Notes under the pieces: model-generated
Database searches by the model: none
The model's input: only the letters and a program-made list of their open reading frames with translations
Told to the model about the DNA's origin: nothing
Shown here: piece by piece, positions 17,787-26,822 of the stretch
How the letters are laid out: each line of letters begins with the position of its first letter
Numbering within the stretch: position 1 is the stretch's first letter
DNA from: Cyanobacteria bacterium SIG26
Lineage (GTDB): Bacteria; Cyanobacteriota; Vampirovibrionia; Gastranaerophilales; Gastranaerophilaceae
Direction: 5' to 3'
Length of the DNA stretch: 64,000 nucleotides
Assembly: GCA_015152555.1 (NCBI GenBank)
Contig: SUTS01000005.1
Coordinates: 1-64,000 of the forward strand
Made by a program: the position numbers and the translations under genes

Positions 17787-20741
17787 TTAACAAAACGTAA
17801 TATTATTTTTAATTTCTTCAATCTGCTTCCTTAAAAACATATTATATGTAATTGTATCCACGATTTCTAACGCTCTATCAAACATAACATTTGCACCTTT
17901 AAGATATTCCGATTTATTTTGAGACGGAGTTGAACCAAGAAGTCTATAATATTGTCCATATAACAAATACAACTTTGCCAGCAAATCATTCATTTCATAT
18001 TTTTTTGCTAATACAATTGCAGATTCTATATTCATTTTTGTAGTTTCATAATCAGATAATTCCAAATATGCTTTTGCAATTAAAGTTTTAATTAAAACTA
18101 TGAAGAAATAATTATTTATACGTGGATTTTGAGCAATTTCTAAAGCTTTTTCTGCAATTTCAATACATTTTTGCGGGGTTTGTGTAATAAAAGTAGCCTG
18201 AACAATTAAATACCACGTCAATAAAGCTCCTATTGCAAATTTTTCTTCCGCAAAATAAACTATTTCTTCATTATAAATATCTATTGCGCGTTTAGCTTGA
18301 TGTTGATCATAAAAAACTTTCCCCAATAAAGCTTTATAAATATGTTTTGCATAAATATCTCCGGTATCATTAGCAAAGGATACTGCATCAAATAATTCTT
18401 CCTGAATATCCTGATAATCCTTCTGCATGATTTTATTTACAGCATAAATTATTGAATAATTATTTATAATTTCCGTTCTATTTTTATCCAAATCATTTAT
18501 TTGACTATATTCTTCACCATATTCAGCCATTATATTCTGTAAAAGTTCATTTGATTTTTTATAATCACCTTTCATCGTATTTACAAAAGCCTGTATGAGT
18601 TTTATCTTACAGACAATAACATCATTCGGCATACTATGTTTTTTTATCAAATCAGACAAATTTGATAGGACTTCAAACACACGATTATTACCCTGTAATG
18701 CTAAAGCTTGCGCCAAATACAAGGTTGACTTCACTTTAGTATCATAAATTAAATCAAGCGGAATTAATTTATCCAGTTTCGGATATTCAAGTTGAGCATT
18801 TAACTTCGGCAAAATATCATTATCAATAAGATTGATAACCTCACCGCAATTACCAATCTTCAACAAAGATGCAACTTTTGTTGATTTTACTAAAGCCACT
18901 TCCAATTCCTGTCCATTATCAGATATTTTTTTCAATGCATTATCAGCACACTCAATATCCCCAAAATAATTACCGATTTTTTTACAACACAAAGCCAAAT
19001 AGCCAAGTAATTCTATCTCTTTTTTATCATCACCTTGTGTTCTTGCATTTGAAATAGCATCCGGTAAAAATTCAACAGCAGATTCCGGATCGTATTCCGT
19101 CAAAAGTTTGCCCAAACGTTCACTGATATTATATCTAATTGTTAATGTTTCATTTTCATTAAATTCGTTTAATAAAGCCAAACACTGTTTTTGACAAACA
19201 ATATATAAATTAACATCTCCTACGTAAGCCGACATTCGAGCTATTTTTGTCCAAATATCAAAAGCCAATCTATACTCTTTTAAATTTTGCGAAATACCGG
19301 CAAAAACTTGATCTGTATTTAAATTATAGGCACTTAACGCCTTGGCAGTATGAATATTTATACCCTCAAACTCTTTGAATTCTCTTAATTTATTTAAAAT
19401 ACATTCCCATAAATAAGTATTTTGAAATTCATAATAATCTTCATTTTGTTTCTTTAAAAACCTTGATTCACACAAATAGGATAAAATTTCAAGAATTTCG
19501 TCAATTTCAATTTGAAAAATTTGACATAACAGACTAGGTTGAATTTTATCCTTTAAAATTGCAGCAGCACCTAAAATCCTGAAAGCATCCAAATAATTTG
19601 ACATAAGAGTTTTTAACCTTGCTTCAACTAAAGAGTCAAAATCTTCCGTTAAAGCAAATTCCTTATTGGCTACCTGACAATCAAAACAATAAAATACCGA
19701 TTGTTCAATGTAAGCAGGATTTCCTTGACATTTTTCTGCTATAAAATATTTATCCCGCTCACTTATTACAGTATCTGAATACCCCTCAATATTGAATATA
19801 TTTTCTATTTCTTCATAAGTTAACGGAGCAATATTTATATCTGCAAAAAATTTTATATCTAAATCACACTTAATAAAATAATTAATAACAGACCGAGATT
19901 TTTTATATGTAAAAATAAGCTTTAAATCTTTAAAAATATTTTTCTGAACAACCAAGCCGGTAATAAATTCAGATGAAAACCCATCTATATAATCAAAATT
20001 ATCTAAAACCAAAACACAGCGACCGGCTTTAATCAAGGCACAAAAAACTTTATATAAAATATTAAACATATATTTTTTATTCGCAACTATCTGTTCATAA
20101 TCGCCGTTTTGATATGGATATAGAAAATTCACAAAATCACTAATTTCATTCGAATTAAGAAATTTAAATTCATTTGTAAAAATTTTCAAGACAGAATTTT
20201 TTAATTCTTCACTATCAGAATAATACTTAGGAAGATTAAATAAATTAAGCAACAAATTTTGTAAGACACCTCCGGGAGTAATTTGGGAATATGAACTACA
20301 ATTCCCGACACCCCAAATACATTCATCTGACAAATCTTTCTTAACTTGCTCTATTACCGAAGATTTCCCGCACCCCTTTGGACCGGTTAATGAAATAATT
20401 TTCACATCCTCAGAATTTATATAATTTGTTAAAAGTTTTATAGATTCAGTATAGGTAGTCAAATTTTTCGCATAAGAATTCTTTTTTAACCTATTAACAA
20501 TTCGTTGTTCATAAGTTTCAAACCCGACTCCGCATTTTCTACAATTTGTTGCCATAGGATAATTTACACTATGACAAAACTTGCAAACCTTTAACAGCTC
20601 AGTTTTACAATTAACACATGTTATATTTCCCAACTTATTAACAGTATTACAATTCCCGCACACCAACCCTACACGAGTCTTACAGTGCGGACACCTAATT
20701 GTTGTATCCGAAATATTTTTTTTACACACTGGACATTTCAT
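17787..20741 (-). CDS. Zinc-ribbon STAND-type ATPase with TPR-like repeats
   Basis: The first ~75 residues hold three to four Cys-x2-Cys zinc ribbons. A P-loop follows, Walker A GPKGCGKS (120-127) and Walker B CVLVLDNFD (242-250), as in STAND/AAA_16 regulators. Residues ~450-980 are helical repeats of TPR type. Such proteins are signal-responsive switches, often transcriptional or kinase regulators, but no DNA-binding or cyclase domain is seen here. It lies 9 nt after the sigma-like gene with no ribosome site of its own, implying coupling. Confidence 0.8.
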   Translation of the reverse strand: MKCPVCKKNISDTTIRCPHCKTRVGLVCGNCNTVNKLGNITCVNCKTELLKVCKFCHSVNYPMATNCRKCGVGFETYEQRIVNRLKKNSYAKNLTTYTESIKLLTNYINSEDVKIISLTGPKGCGKSSVIEQVKKDLSDECIWGVGNCSSYSQITPGGVLQNLLLNLFNLPKYYSDSEELKNSVLKIFTNEFKFLNSNEISDFVNFLYPYQNGDYEQIVANKKYMFNILYKVFCALIKAGRCVLVLDNFDYIDGFSSEFITGLVVQKNIFKDLKLIFTYKKSRSVINYFIKCDLDIKFFADINIAPLTYEEIENIFNIEGYSDTVISERDKYFIAEKCQGNPAYIEQSVFYCFDCQVANKEFALTEDFDSLVEARLKTLMSNYLDAFRILGAAAILKDKIQPSLLCQIFQIEIDEILEILSYLCESRFLKKQNEDYYEFQNTYLWECILNKLREFKEFEGINIHTAKALSAYNLNTDQVFAGISQNLKEYRLAFDIWTKIARMSAYVGDVNLYIVCQKQCLALLNEFNENETLTIRYNISERLGKLLTEYDPESAVEFLPDAISNARTQGDDKKEIELLGYLALCCKKIGNYFGDIECADNALKKISDNGQELEVALVKSTKVASLLKIGNCGEVINLIDNDILPKLNAQLEYPKLDKLIPLDLIYDTKVKSTLYLAQALALQGNNRVFEVLSNLSDLIKKHSMPNDVIVCKIKLIQAFVNTMKGDYKKSNELLQNIMAEYGEEYSQINDLDKNRTEIINNYSIIYAVNKIMQKDYQDIQEELFDAVSFANDTGDIYAKHIYKALLGKVFYDQHQAKRAIDIYNEEIVYFAEEKFAIGALLTWYLIVQATFITQTPQKCIEIAEKALEIAQNPRINNYFFIVLIKTLIAKAYLELSDYETTKMNIESAIVLAKKYEMNDLLAKLYLLYGQYYRLLGSTPSQNKSEYLKGANVMFDRALEIVDTITYNMFLRKQIEEIKNNITFC

Positions 20742-20750
20742 AGTTTAGAT

Positions 20751-21311
20751 TTATTCGATAACAGCTTTGACTTTATCCATCAATTTATACAACCTTTTTG
20801 AAACTTCAGATTGAGAAATCCCCAACTCATCTGATATTTCTTTTTGAGTCATGCCTTTATCATAACGCAAATGGTATAATTGAAGGAAACTTTCGTCCGG
20901 ATTTGCCATATCGATATTCTTAATTGTTTCTGCTACAAATCTCAAAATATCTCTTTGTATAACAATCTCTTCCGGATTTTTCGGTATATTAATATTTGCA
21001 TAAGTAATATTAACTCCGGAATAATCAATTGTTTCATTTGTATCTGCAACAATTTCTTTTGTCGACATATAACCGGCCCCAGTTCTTCTGAGCCTGCCTG
21101 AATCCTTTAAAACATTGATAATAGAGGTAGTTACAATGCGTTTTAAATATGATTCTAAAGTTAATTCAGAATCAACAACACCCATGATTGCAACAGATCG
21201 TTTACAAGTTTCATTAAAAAAGTCATCAAACAAGTCCTCATTATTAGAGAACTTGCGATCACTTTTTATTATTCTGCTAATTAAATCTATCTTATCTTGT
21301 GTTAAATCCAC
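20751..21311 (-). CDS. Sigma-70-like RNA polymerase factor
   Basis: The C-terminal region (about residues 145-185) is a sigma region 4 helix-turn-helix, MTQKEISDELGISQSEVSKRL; the N-terminal ~95 residues have region-2-like helices. Length (186) fits small alternative sigma factors. The start is GTG at 21311 with AGAGGAAG upstream. It is the middle gene of an operon with the giant TonB-like protein and the STAND ATPase, an arrangement suggesting a trans-envelope signalling system; no classical anti-sigma factor is seen. Confidence 0.72.
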   Translation of the reverse strand: MDLTQDKIDLISRIIKSDRKFSNNEDLFDDFFNETCKRSVAIMGVVDSELTLESYLKRIVTTSIINVLKDSGRLRRTGAGYMSTKEIVADTNETIDYSGVNITYANINIPKNPEEIVIQRDILRFVAETIKNIDMANPDESFLQLYHLRYDKGMTQKEISDELGISQSEVSKRLYKLMDKVKAVIE

Positions 21312-21348
21312 AACTAACTTCCTCTACTTCAATTTTATTATATCATAC

Positions 21349-24300
21349 CTAAAAATAAATTTTAAGTATCGCAGTTGTATTTTCGTCATTATTCACGCTA
21401 GCAGGCGCTTTTAAGACTTTTAGAGTTTGGTTAACAGTTTGTAACACAATATTATCAATTTGAGTTGACCCGCTTGATTTTAAAATCTGAGCAGATTTTA
21501 AAGCACCATCGCGATTATAGATTATAGTAACCTTGATCTCTTTTGAATAAGATGGCTCAGTCGCCAATAACAAATCACTTGTTAACGATAATTTCAAACT
21601 TTTTCCGGCAGCTTGGAAATATTGTTTAAACTGAGGTGCATAAGATACATAATCCGGCACTTCCCAAGTTAATTTACTTACCTCAAGGAATGTTGTAACA
21701 GGAACCTTCTGTTTTTGGGATTTTGCTTGAACATCTTTTTCTTTGATGTTTTTTTCTGTTTTAGTAACCGGTTTTGGAGTATCCGCATTTTGTATATCTG
21801 AACTGTCCATTTTTACAACATTGTCAGGATTAACTTTGACCACATCAGACTTAGGCTCAGTTTTTTGTTCTGTAGCAGAAGGTAAAATATCATCAGTGAT
21901 TGGTTGCAACGGCTCTTCAGTCGGTGCTTTAAACAATTTTGCCACACCAAACCCAATACCGCAAACCATCACTAAAACTAATAACCCACCGACAAAACCT
22001 AAACCTTTTTTAGTATCAACAACCTTACCGGTTCTACCAGGAGTATTAAGCATGCTTGTTCCTGCCAACTCATCATTATATAAACTTTCCAAAGACTCAT
22101 GAGCTTCAGAAATAGGTCTATTATCAAAATTGATATCAATTGGAATTTCTCCGACAGTAAACGTTGTATCACTTATTACCGTTGAATTTTCCAATCCTAA
22201 AGGTTCATATTGAGGCTGTGTAACAGTTGATACATCTTCAACCGAATCAATTTCACCGACAAATTCTGACGTTTCTACAGATTCATCAACCGGTTCCTCC
22301 TCATAATTTATATCAGAGATCTCCTCACTTTGATTTATCTCTTCATTTTCCTCAGAAATAGTACTCTCAAATTCTTCTTGTATTAATTCATCCGCATTAT
22401 CTTCGATGACTTCAGGCTGCAAATCTTCTGCAAACTCGTTCAAAACATCTTGTTCTGAAGGGAAAACCATACTTAAATCAGATTCAGTTTCTTGATTTTC
22501 ATCTCTTGGATTCGCATCTTCAATAATCACATCAGACACACCATCTTCATCATTTGAAAGTTCAGATTTTTCTTCATAAGAGTCTTCATTCTCAACTGCT
22601 TCAACAGGCGAAATCGGTTGTTCTGAAAGATCTTCATATACTGGAGTTGTTCCCTCTTGCAATGTTGATGCCAATTCGTCTTCATCTATATCTAATGTTA
22701 ACTCATCATCCAGACTATCCAAACCTTCAATATCATCTAAATCATTAAAATTCAAACCGTCAATATCGGAATCCATTTGCTCATTATCAGGGTTCATCGA
22801 ATCTTCCGAAAAATCTTCTTCAATATCCGCCGGCACTAAGGATTCTAAAGAGCTCTCATTAAGCGCCAATTCCTCTTCATAATCCGCGTCAGGTAGCAAG
22901 GTAGAAACTTCAGGTAAATCTATTACTTCGTTTTCTACAGATAATAACATTTCTTCAGCTTCAACATTTTCTAATGTAGAAGTTTTATTCCCCATAGAAA
23001 GATGTTCAAAATTCACAACAGAATCTTCGTCTTGAACATCGACGTATTCAGAATCTACAGGTTGCATTGAATCTAAATCAATTGTTTCATGTTCATATTG
23101 CGGTTCAATAAATCCTTCAATATCCACAGCTTGTAAATTAGAAAGATCCGTAGGTGGAGTATGCTCATCATGACCACTTGGTTTTGAAGGTACAATTGAT
23201 GTTATTTGTTCATCATCTTCATCTGCATTAAAGCCAAGGTTATCATAATCAAATTTTTCTAAATGCTCATGTTGATTCTCTAATGCACCTGCCAATACAT
23301 CTCCGGCAACACCTGCCAACCTTATGGCATCATCTGAAACAGGAACAGACTCATCATCACCCAACAATTTAAACATTTCATCTTCGGACATGTTTTCAGT
23401 GACATCATGAATAGTAGTTTGCAAATCTTCAGCATCTTCATTCACAACACTATCAAAATCCCCGAAACCTTCACTAAGACCATTTTCTTGTTCTAATATT
23501 GATAGGTCTTCAACAAGTGTAGTTTCCATAATACCGTCAGTCTCACCAGTATTTAAATCATCAAAAAATGCCTCATTTAAATCTAAAATCTCAGGTTCTA
23601 AAATATTATCTGCACCAGCCTCATTACTTTCTTCTGTATCCTGTTGCTTATCATCATCTTCTGAAGCATTTTCCTGAGATGAATTATCCATACTCTCATC
23701 AGATTCAAACTCTGCGAAATAATCAATTTCTTTAGGTGCAACAACGTTACCAAGGGTAGGAACAAGAGTCTTCATTTCTTCAACAGTGTTAAATGCCAAA
23801 GATTCAAAATTATCGAATTCCAAAACACTTTCCCTTAACGAATTACTTGCTAAAAGAAGCTTATATAATTCTTTCTTCTCATTAAAAGAAATATTGTGAT
23901 CAGCCATCATTACAGCTAATTCTCTACCCCTCAAAAACTCATTTTCATTTATTGAGGTTTCTTTTTTACTAACATAATCCTTTATATACTTTGTCAAACT
24001 TTCAACAGACGATAATTTATCCGATGGAATAAAATAATATTCAGAATTTGCATCAGTTTTATTTATCATATCTGGAGTAAAGTAACCTAACAATTCTGCG
24101 TGATTAAAACCTTCTCCCGGAATAATCACAACATAAATATCCGGAAATAAACCTAACTCAAAATGACTTTTAGGGATAAAAATTTGTTTTTTATCGAACA
24201 CAGTTCGCACATCAATATGAATATTGGGCAATAAAATATCGGCTATATCAACATCTTCTAATACCTTTGACATCGAGTGAAGATTATACAATTCATTTAC

Positions 24301-24462
24301 TGCAATACCTTCTGATCTCAAATACTTCATGACAACTTCAGCACCGATAGTATTTATAAACGCTCTTGTCTTTGCCTCAGCATTCACGAAGTTTCTGGAC
24401 ATAAATTCAGCTTCTGTGATATTTTCTTTTTCTATATAAACTAATGTTCCTTGTTTTGACAT
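21349..24462 (-). CDS. Giant acidic membrane protein with TonB-like C-terminus
   Basis: A 1037-residue protein. The N-terminal ~220 residues are folded but unrecognised. Residues ~240-800 are extremely Asp/Glu/Ser-rich and probably disordered. A single transmembrane helix (GLGFVGGLLVLVMVCGIGFG, near residue 840) is followed by a Lys/Thr/Pro linker and a TonB-like C-terminal domain ending YNRDGALKSAQILKSSG and ILKIYF. Topology would put the acidic half in the cytoplasm and the TonB-like domain in the periplasm. Shine-Dalgarno GGGGAG precedes the ATG. First gene of the sigma/STAND operon. Confidence 0.75.
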   Translation of the reverse strand: MSKQGTLVYIEKENITEAEFMSRNFVNAEAKTRAFINTIGAEVVMKYLRSEGIAVNELYNLHSMSKVLEDVDIADILLPNIHIDVRTVFDKKQIFIPKSHFELGLFPDIYVVIIPGEGFNHAELLGYFTPDMINKTDANSEYYFIPSDKLSSVESLTKYIKDYVSKKETSINENEFLRGRELAVMMADHNISFNEKKELYKLLLASNSLRESVLEFDNFESLAFNTVEEMKTLVPTLGNVVAPKEIDYFAEFESDESMDNSSQENASEDDDKQQDTEESNEAGADNILEPEILDLNEAFFDDLNTGETDGIMETTLVEDLSILEQENGLSEGFGDFDSVVNEDAEDLQTTIHDVTENMSEDEMFKLLGDDESVPVSDDAIRLAGVAGDVLAGALENQHEHLEKFDYDNLGFNADEDDEQITSIVPSKPSGHDEHTPPTDLSNLQAVDIEGFIEPQYEHETIDLDSMQPVDSEYVDVQDEDSVVNFEHLSMGNKTSTLENVEAEEMLLSVENEVIDLPEVSTLLPDADYEEELALNESSLESLVPADIEEDFSEDSMNPDNEQMDSDIDGLNFNDLDDIEGLDSLDDELTLDIDEDELASTLQEGTTPVYEDLSEQPISPVEAVENEDSYEEKSELSNDEDGVSDVIIEDANPRDENQETESDLSMVFPSEQDVLNEFAEDLQPEVIEDNADELIQEEFESTISEENEEINQSEEISDINYEEEPVDESVETSEFVGEIDSVEDVSTVTQPQYEPLGLENSTVISDTTFTVGEIPIDINFDNRPISEAHESLESLYNDELAGTSMLNTPGRTGKVVDTKKGLGFVGGLLVLVMVCGIGFGVAKLFKAPTEEPLQPITDDILPSATEQKTEPKSDVVKVNPDNVVKMDSSDIQNADTPKPVTKTEKNIKEKDVQAKSQKQKVPVTTFLEVSKLTWEVPDYVSYAPQFKQYFQAAGKSLKLSLTSDLLLATEPSYSKEIKVTIIYNRDGALKSAQILKSSGSTQIDNIVLQTVNQTLKVLKAPASVNNDENTTAILKIYF

Positions 24463-24636
24463 AATATTTTCTCCCCTCTATCCATTAAGACAGCAATGAA
24501 CAAAAAAATATTCCAAAAATCTTGTAAATTTTTGTAACAAATAATTGCAAAAATTTTCAATATTCGTCAAAATTTATATGTTAGGTGTTTTATATGTGAT
24601 GTAGTAGAAAGTTAATCAACCCAAGGAGGTCCTCCC

Positions 24637-24981
24637 ATGATGGTAAATCCTGTATCCAGTGTACGTTTCGGTAACGCAGCAGCCCCTGCAGTTAATCCAT
24701 TAGAGCGTGAAGGTGCGTTCACAAAACCTAAAACTGAAGTAGCTCCGGCCACAACAAAAAAATCTTCAGGCGGCAAAAAATTATTAAAATTTTTAGGTGC
24801 AGCAGCAGCAGTTGCAGCAACTTTGGTTGTACTTGCTAAAACCGGTATGGTTAAACCTTTAGAAACAACCGAAGGCGCAAAATTATTGCAAAAAGCAGGC
24901 CACTATTTAGCTAAAGCCGGTGAAGCTATCGCTAAATATACTTGGAATCCAATTGCAAAATTTTTCTCAAAAGGTTCATAA
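24637..24981 (+). CDS. Small protein with N-terminal motif and one membrane helix
   Basis: A 114-residue protein starting MMVNPVSSVRFGN, where Val-Arg-Phe-Gly (9-12) is a variant of the window's N-terminal motif. A Lys-rich linker, a hydrophobic Ala/Val/Leu helix (about residues 52-66) and an amphipathic C-terminal helix follow. The ribosome site AAGGAGGTCC is the strongest in the window, so expression should be high. Promoter box GCAAAAATTTTCAA at 24547-24560 predicts a start near 24580. A terminator follows at 25005. Confidence 0.75.
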   Translation: MMVNPVSSVRFGNAAAPAVNPLEREGAFTKPKTEVAPATTKKSSGGKKLLKFLGAAAAVAATLVVLAKTGMVKPLETTEGAKLLQKAGHYLAKAGEAIAKYTWNPIAKFFSKGS

Positions 24982-25004
24982 AATTTAAATAAATAAAAAT
25001 TACT

Positions 25005-25034
25005 AAAAAGACCGTTTGTATAAACGGTCTTTTT
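25005..25034 (+). terminator. Rho-independent terminator
   Basis: A perfect 13-bp inverted repeat (AAAAAGACCGTTT with AAACGGTCTTTTT) around a 4-nt loop, ending in a T-run, 24 nt after the preceding stop codon. The A-run on the other side makes it potentially bidirectional. Confidence 0.9.
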
Positions 25035-25036
25035 AC

Positions 25037-25066
25037 TTGACGAAACCCCCAAAAATATGGTATAAT
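25037..25066 (+). promoter_or_regulatory. Strong sigma-70-type promoter of tail-fibre-like pair
   Basis: TTGACG (25037-25042), 18-nt spacer, TATAAT (25061-25066) with an extended -10 TG just upstream (25058-25059). It starts right after the terminator of the previous gene, so the tail-fibre-like pair has an independent transcript. Confidence 0.75.
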
Positions 25067-25128
25067 CGGGTGTTAATTTCTTTTTATTTCCGAGCTATGA
25101 ATCATCAAATATGTCAGAAAGGAAAACA

Positions 25129-25764
25129 ATGACATACGGTGTTCCATACTCTTTTGTCCCGGGAACTAAAGCGAGAGCCGATGAAGTAAACGCAAATTTC
25201 ATCGATGTTCTGGACAAAATTCAAGAAACAAATACACGTATTGAAGATTCTAACAGCAATTTAGAATCTGAAATCACTTCACTAAACACGAAAATTTCTG
25301 AGGTCGATGATAACAAATTAGAATTAGATTTATCTAATATCAACAGTAACGGCCAAAAACTATTCGATGCAAAAGCAAATACATCCCAACTCGATGGAAA
25401 TTGGGTTGTTAAAGTTGTTGAATTATGCAACGCAAAGTCCATTGCTCCTTCAGGTGCAAATACATACTCTTTATCAAGTTACCTGCCTGATACAACAAAC
25501 AAATATGAAATTCTTGCCACAGCTAACGCATACACATACAATTCAACCGACTCATGTGCGTATATGTTTATTAAAACAGATTGGATTACGGCAAGCTTCG
25601 ATTTTGTACGTATGGCAACAAGACACAATGCAAAAAGTTACGATACATTCCACGGTACGTTATTAAGCTCTACCGGAAGAAGTATTACAGTTTGGAATTC
25701 TTCCGAATCAATAAATAATACTACATATACTCTAAAACTTTATGCATACAGAAAGGTTAGGTAA
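25129..25764 (+). CDS. Phage tail-fibre-like protein
   Basis: The N-terminus (YSFVPGTKARADEVNANF, about residues 4-21) matches the motif common at the start of phage tail fibre/appendage proteins. A coiled coil (residues ~25-75) and a beta-rich C-terminal domain follow, a typical short trimeric fibre layout. ATG 25129 is preferred over 25111 because AGAAAGGA lies between them at the right spacing. Orphan location, 16 kb from the particle cassette. Confident as phage-derived; its use is unknown. Confidence 0.7.
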   Translation: MTYGVPYSFVPGTKARADEVNANFIDVLDKIQETNTRIEDSNSNLESEITSLNTKISEVDDNKLELDLSNINSNGQKLFDAKANTSQLDGNWVVKVVELCNAKSIAPSGANTYSLSSYLPDTTNKYEILATANAYTYNSTDSCAYMFIKTDWITASFDFVRMATRHNAKSYDTFHGTLLSSTGRSITVWNSSESINNTTYTLKLYAYRKVR

Positions 25765-25767
25765 TTT

Positions 25768-26136
25768 ATGAAATATATTTTTGTTGAAAATGGTATTATT
25801 AACGGTTGCGGTGAAGTTGAGCAACTTGATAATGGGGTTTTAAATATTGAAATTGATGATAATATTTATCGTACATATAACCAAGACCCTTTGAAATTTG
25901 TGTATCAAGACGGAAAAATTATTGACAATCCAAATTACATATCAGACAGTCAAAAACGCTCAAATGAAATACGTTACCAAGAAATCCTTGAAGCTTTAGA
26001 TGAGCTTGACAAGAAACGAATCCGCGCAATTTGCGAAAATGAAATAAAAGACAAAGAAACAGGAGAAACGTGGTTGGATTATTATAATAATGAAATCGCA
26101 AAACTAAGAGAAGAATTGGCTACATTAAAATTTTAA
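25768..26136 (+). CDS. Phage tail-fibre assembly/accessory-like protein
   Basis: Three nucleotides after the fibre gene. The N-terminal half is beta-rich (DGKIIDNPNYIS), the C-terminal half a charged helix (residues ~60-120, ending IAKLREELATLKF), the usual layout of small proteins encoded after phage tail fibres. Ribosome site AGAAAGGTTAGG overlaps the end of the fibre gene. Function as chaperone is inferred from position and shape. Confidence 0.6.
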   Translation: MKYIFVENGIINGCGEVEQLDNGVLNIEIDDNIYRTYNQDPLKFVYQDGKIIDNPNYISDSQKRSNEIRYQEILEALDELDKKRIRAICENEIKDKETGETWLDYYNNEIAKLREELATLKF

Positions 26137-26155
26137 TTAAATTAATAGCCTACAA

Positions 26156-26186
26156 GATGACATCATTTATTGGTGTCATCTTTTTT
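26156..26186. terminator. Bidirectional terminator between convergent genes
   Basis: GATGACATC (26156-26164) pairs with GGTGTCATC (26172-26180; one T-G pair), loop of 7, followed by six T. It lies between the convergent fibre-assembly-like gene and the minus-strand motif gene, whose stop codon overlaps the T-run. Confidence 0.8.
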
Positions 26187-26748
26187 ACATCAAATAATCA
26201 AACATTTGCTGACAAATATTGTCATTGATTTCTTGAGCAACTTTACGCCCCATTCTTGGAGAATAAATAGCCACTTTGACTATGTTTTTAGGTAATTTTA
26301 TATACTCTGCAATGTCTGAAATTGATAAAAGCGGTACAACATAGCGATCAGATTCACTATTGTTCAAAAACAAATAATCACAATTAAAATCTTTATTTTG
26401 TTGCGCGGCAATTCTTTTTGTTAATTTTGCAATAAATGTGAAAAGTGGCATAGTTTCAGTTTTGGGTGGAATTATTTTTGAATTCACAGCCAATTCTGGT
26501 ATATCTTCTCCATCATCAACAACAGATGTCATTATATGTACAAATTCATCTTCAGGAATGAATTTTGTATTGCCAATATGTGGTTCTGCGTTATTTATAA
26601 TCCTTTTATATTCTGTTAAATCGTTACCATTTGTGTCATCTGTTAGCTGAACTATAAGGTGACATTTTCTAATTGGATCTGGGACTGTTGGTAGTGGACC
26701 ATTATATCCACCTATATTTTTTAAGCCTGTAAAATTTATATTATTCAT
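26185..26748 (-). CDS. N-terminal-motif protein, unknown function
   Basis: A 187-residue protein beginning MNNINFTGLKN (Ile4-Asn-Phe-Thr-Gly), a variant of the shared motif. No signal peptide or recognised domain. There is no Shine-Dalgarno: TATAAT lies 3 nt and the GCAAAAAATATTTT box (26767-26780) 18 nt upstream of the ATG, as in the other leaderless motif genes. Confidence 0.75.
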   Translation of the reverse strand: MNNINFTGLKNIGGYNGPLPTVPDPIRKCHLIVQLTDDTNGNDLTEYKRIINNAEPHIGNTKFIPEDEFVHIMTSVVDDGEDIPELAVNSKIIPPKTETMPLFTFIAKLTKRIAAQQNKDFNCDYLFLNNSESDRYVVPLLSISDIAEYIKLPKNIVKVAIYSPRMGRKVAQEINDNICQQMFDYLM

Positions 26749-26751
26749 ACC

Positions 26752-26780
26752 ATTATAAATCCTGTGAAAATATTTTTTGC
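26752..26780 (-). promoter_or_regulatory. GCAAAAAATATTTT-box promoter (leaderless)
   Basis: Minus strand: GCAAAAAATATTTT (26767-26780), then TATAAT (26752-26757), then GGT and the ATG. The 14-mer is identical to the boxes at 2688 and 38197 and sits at the same distance from the start codon. Confidence 0.55.
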
Positions 26781-26822
26781 CATGTTTTTGATATAATTTT
26801 TTATAAGAACAGGAGAAAGATT

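Noticed and set aside
26749-26822. T-box riboswitch before tyrS
   Set aside because: The 74-nt gap is too short and lacks the T-box core and specifier hairpin.
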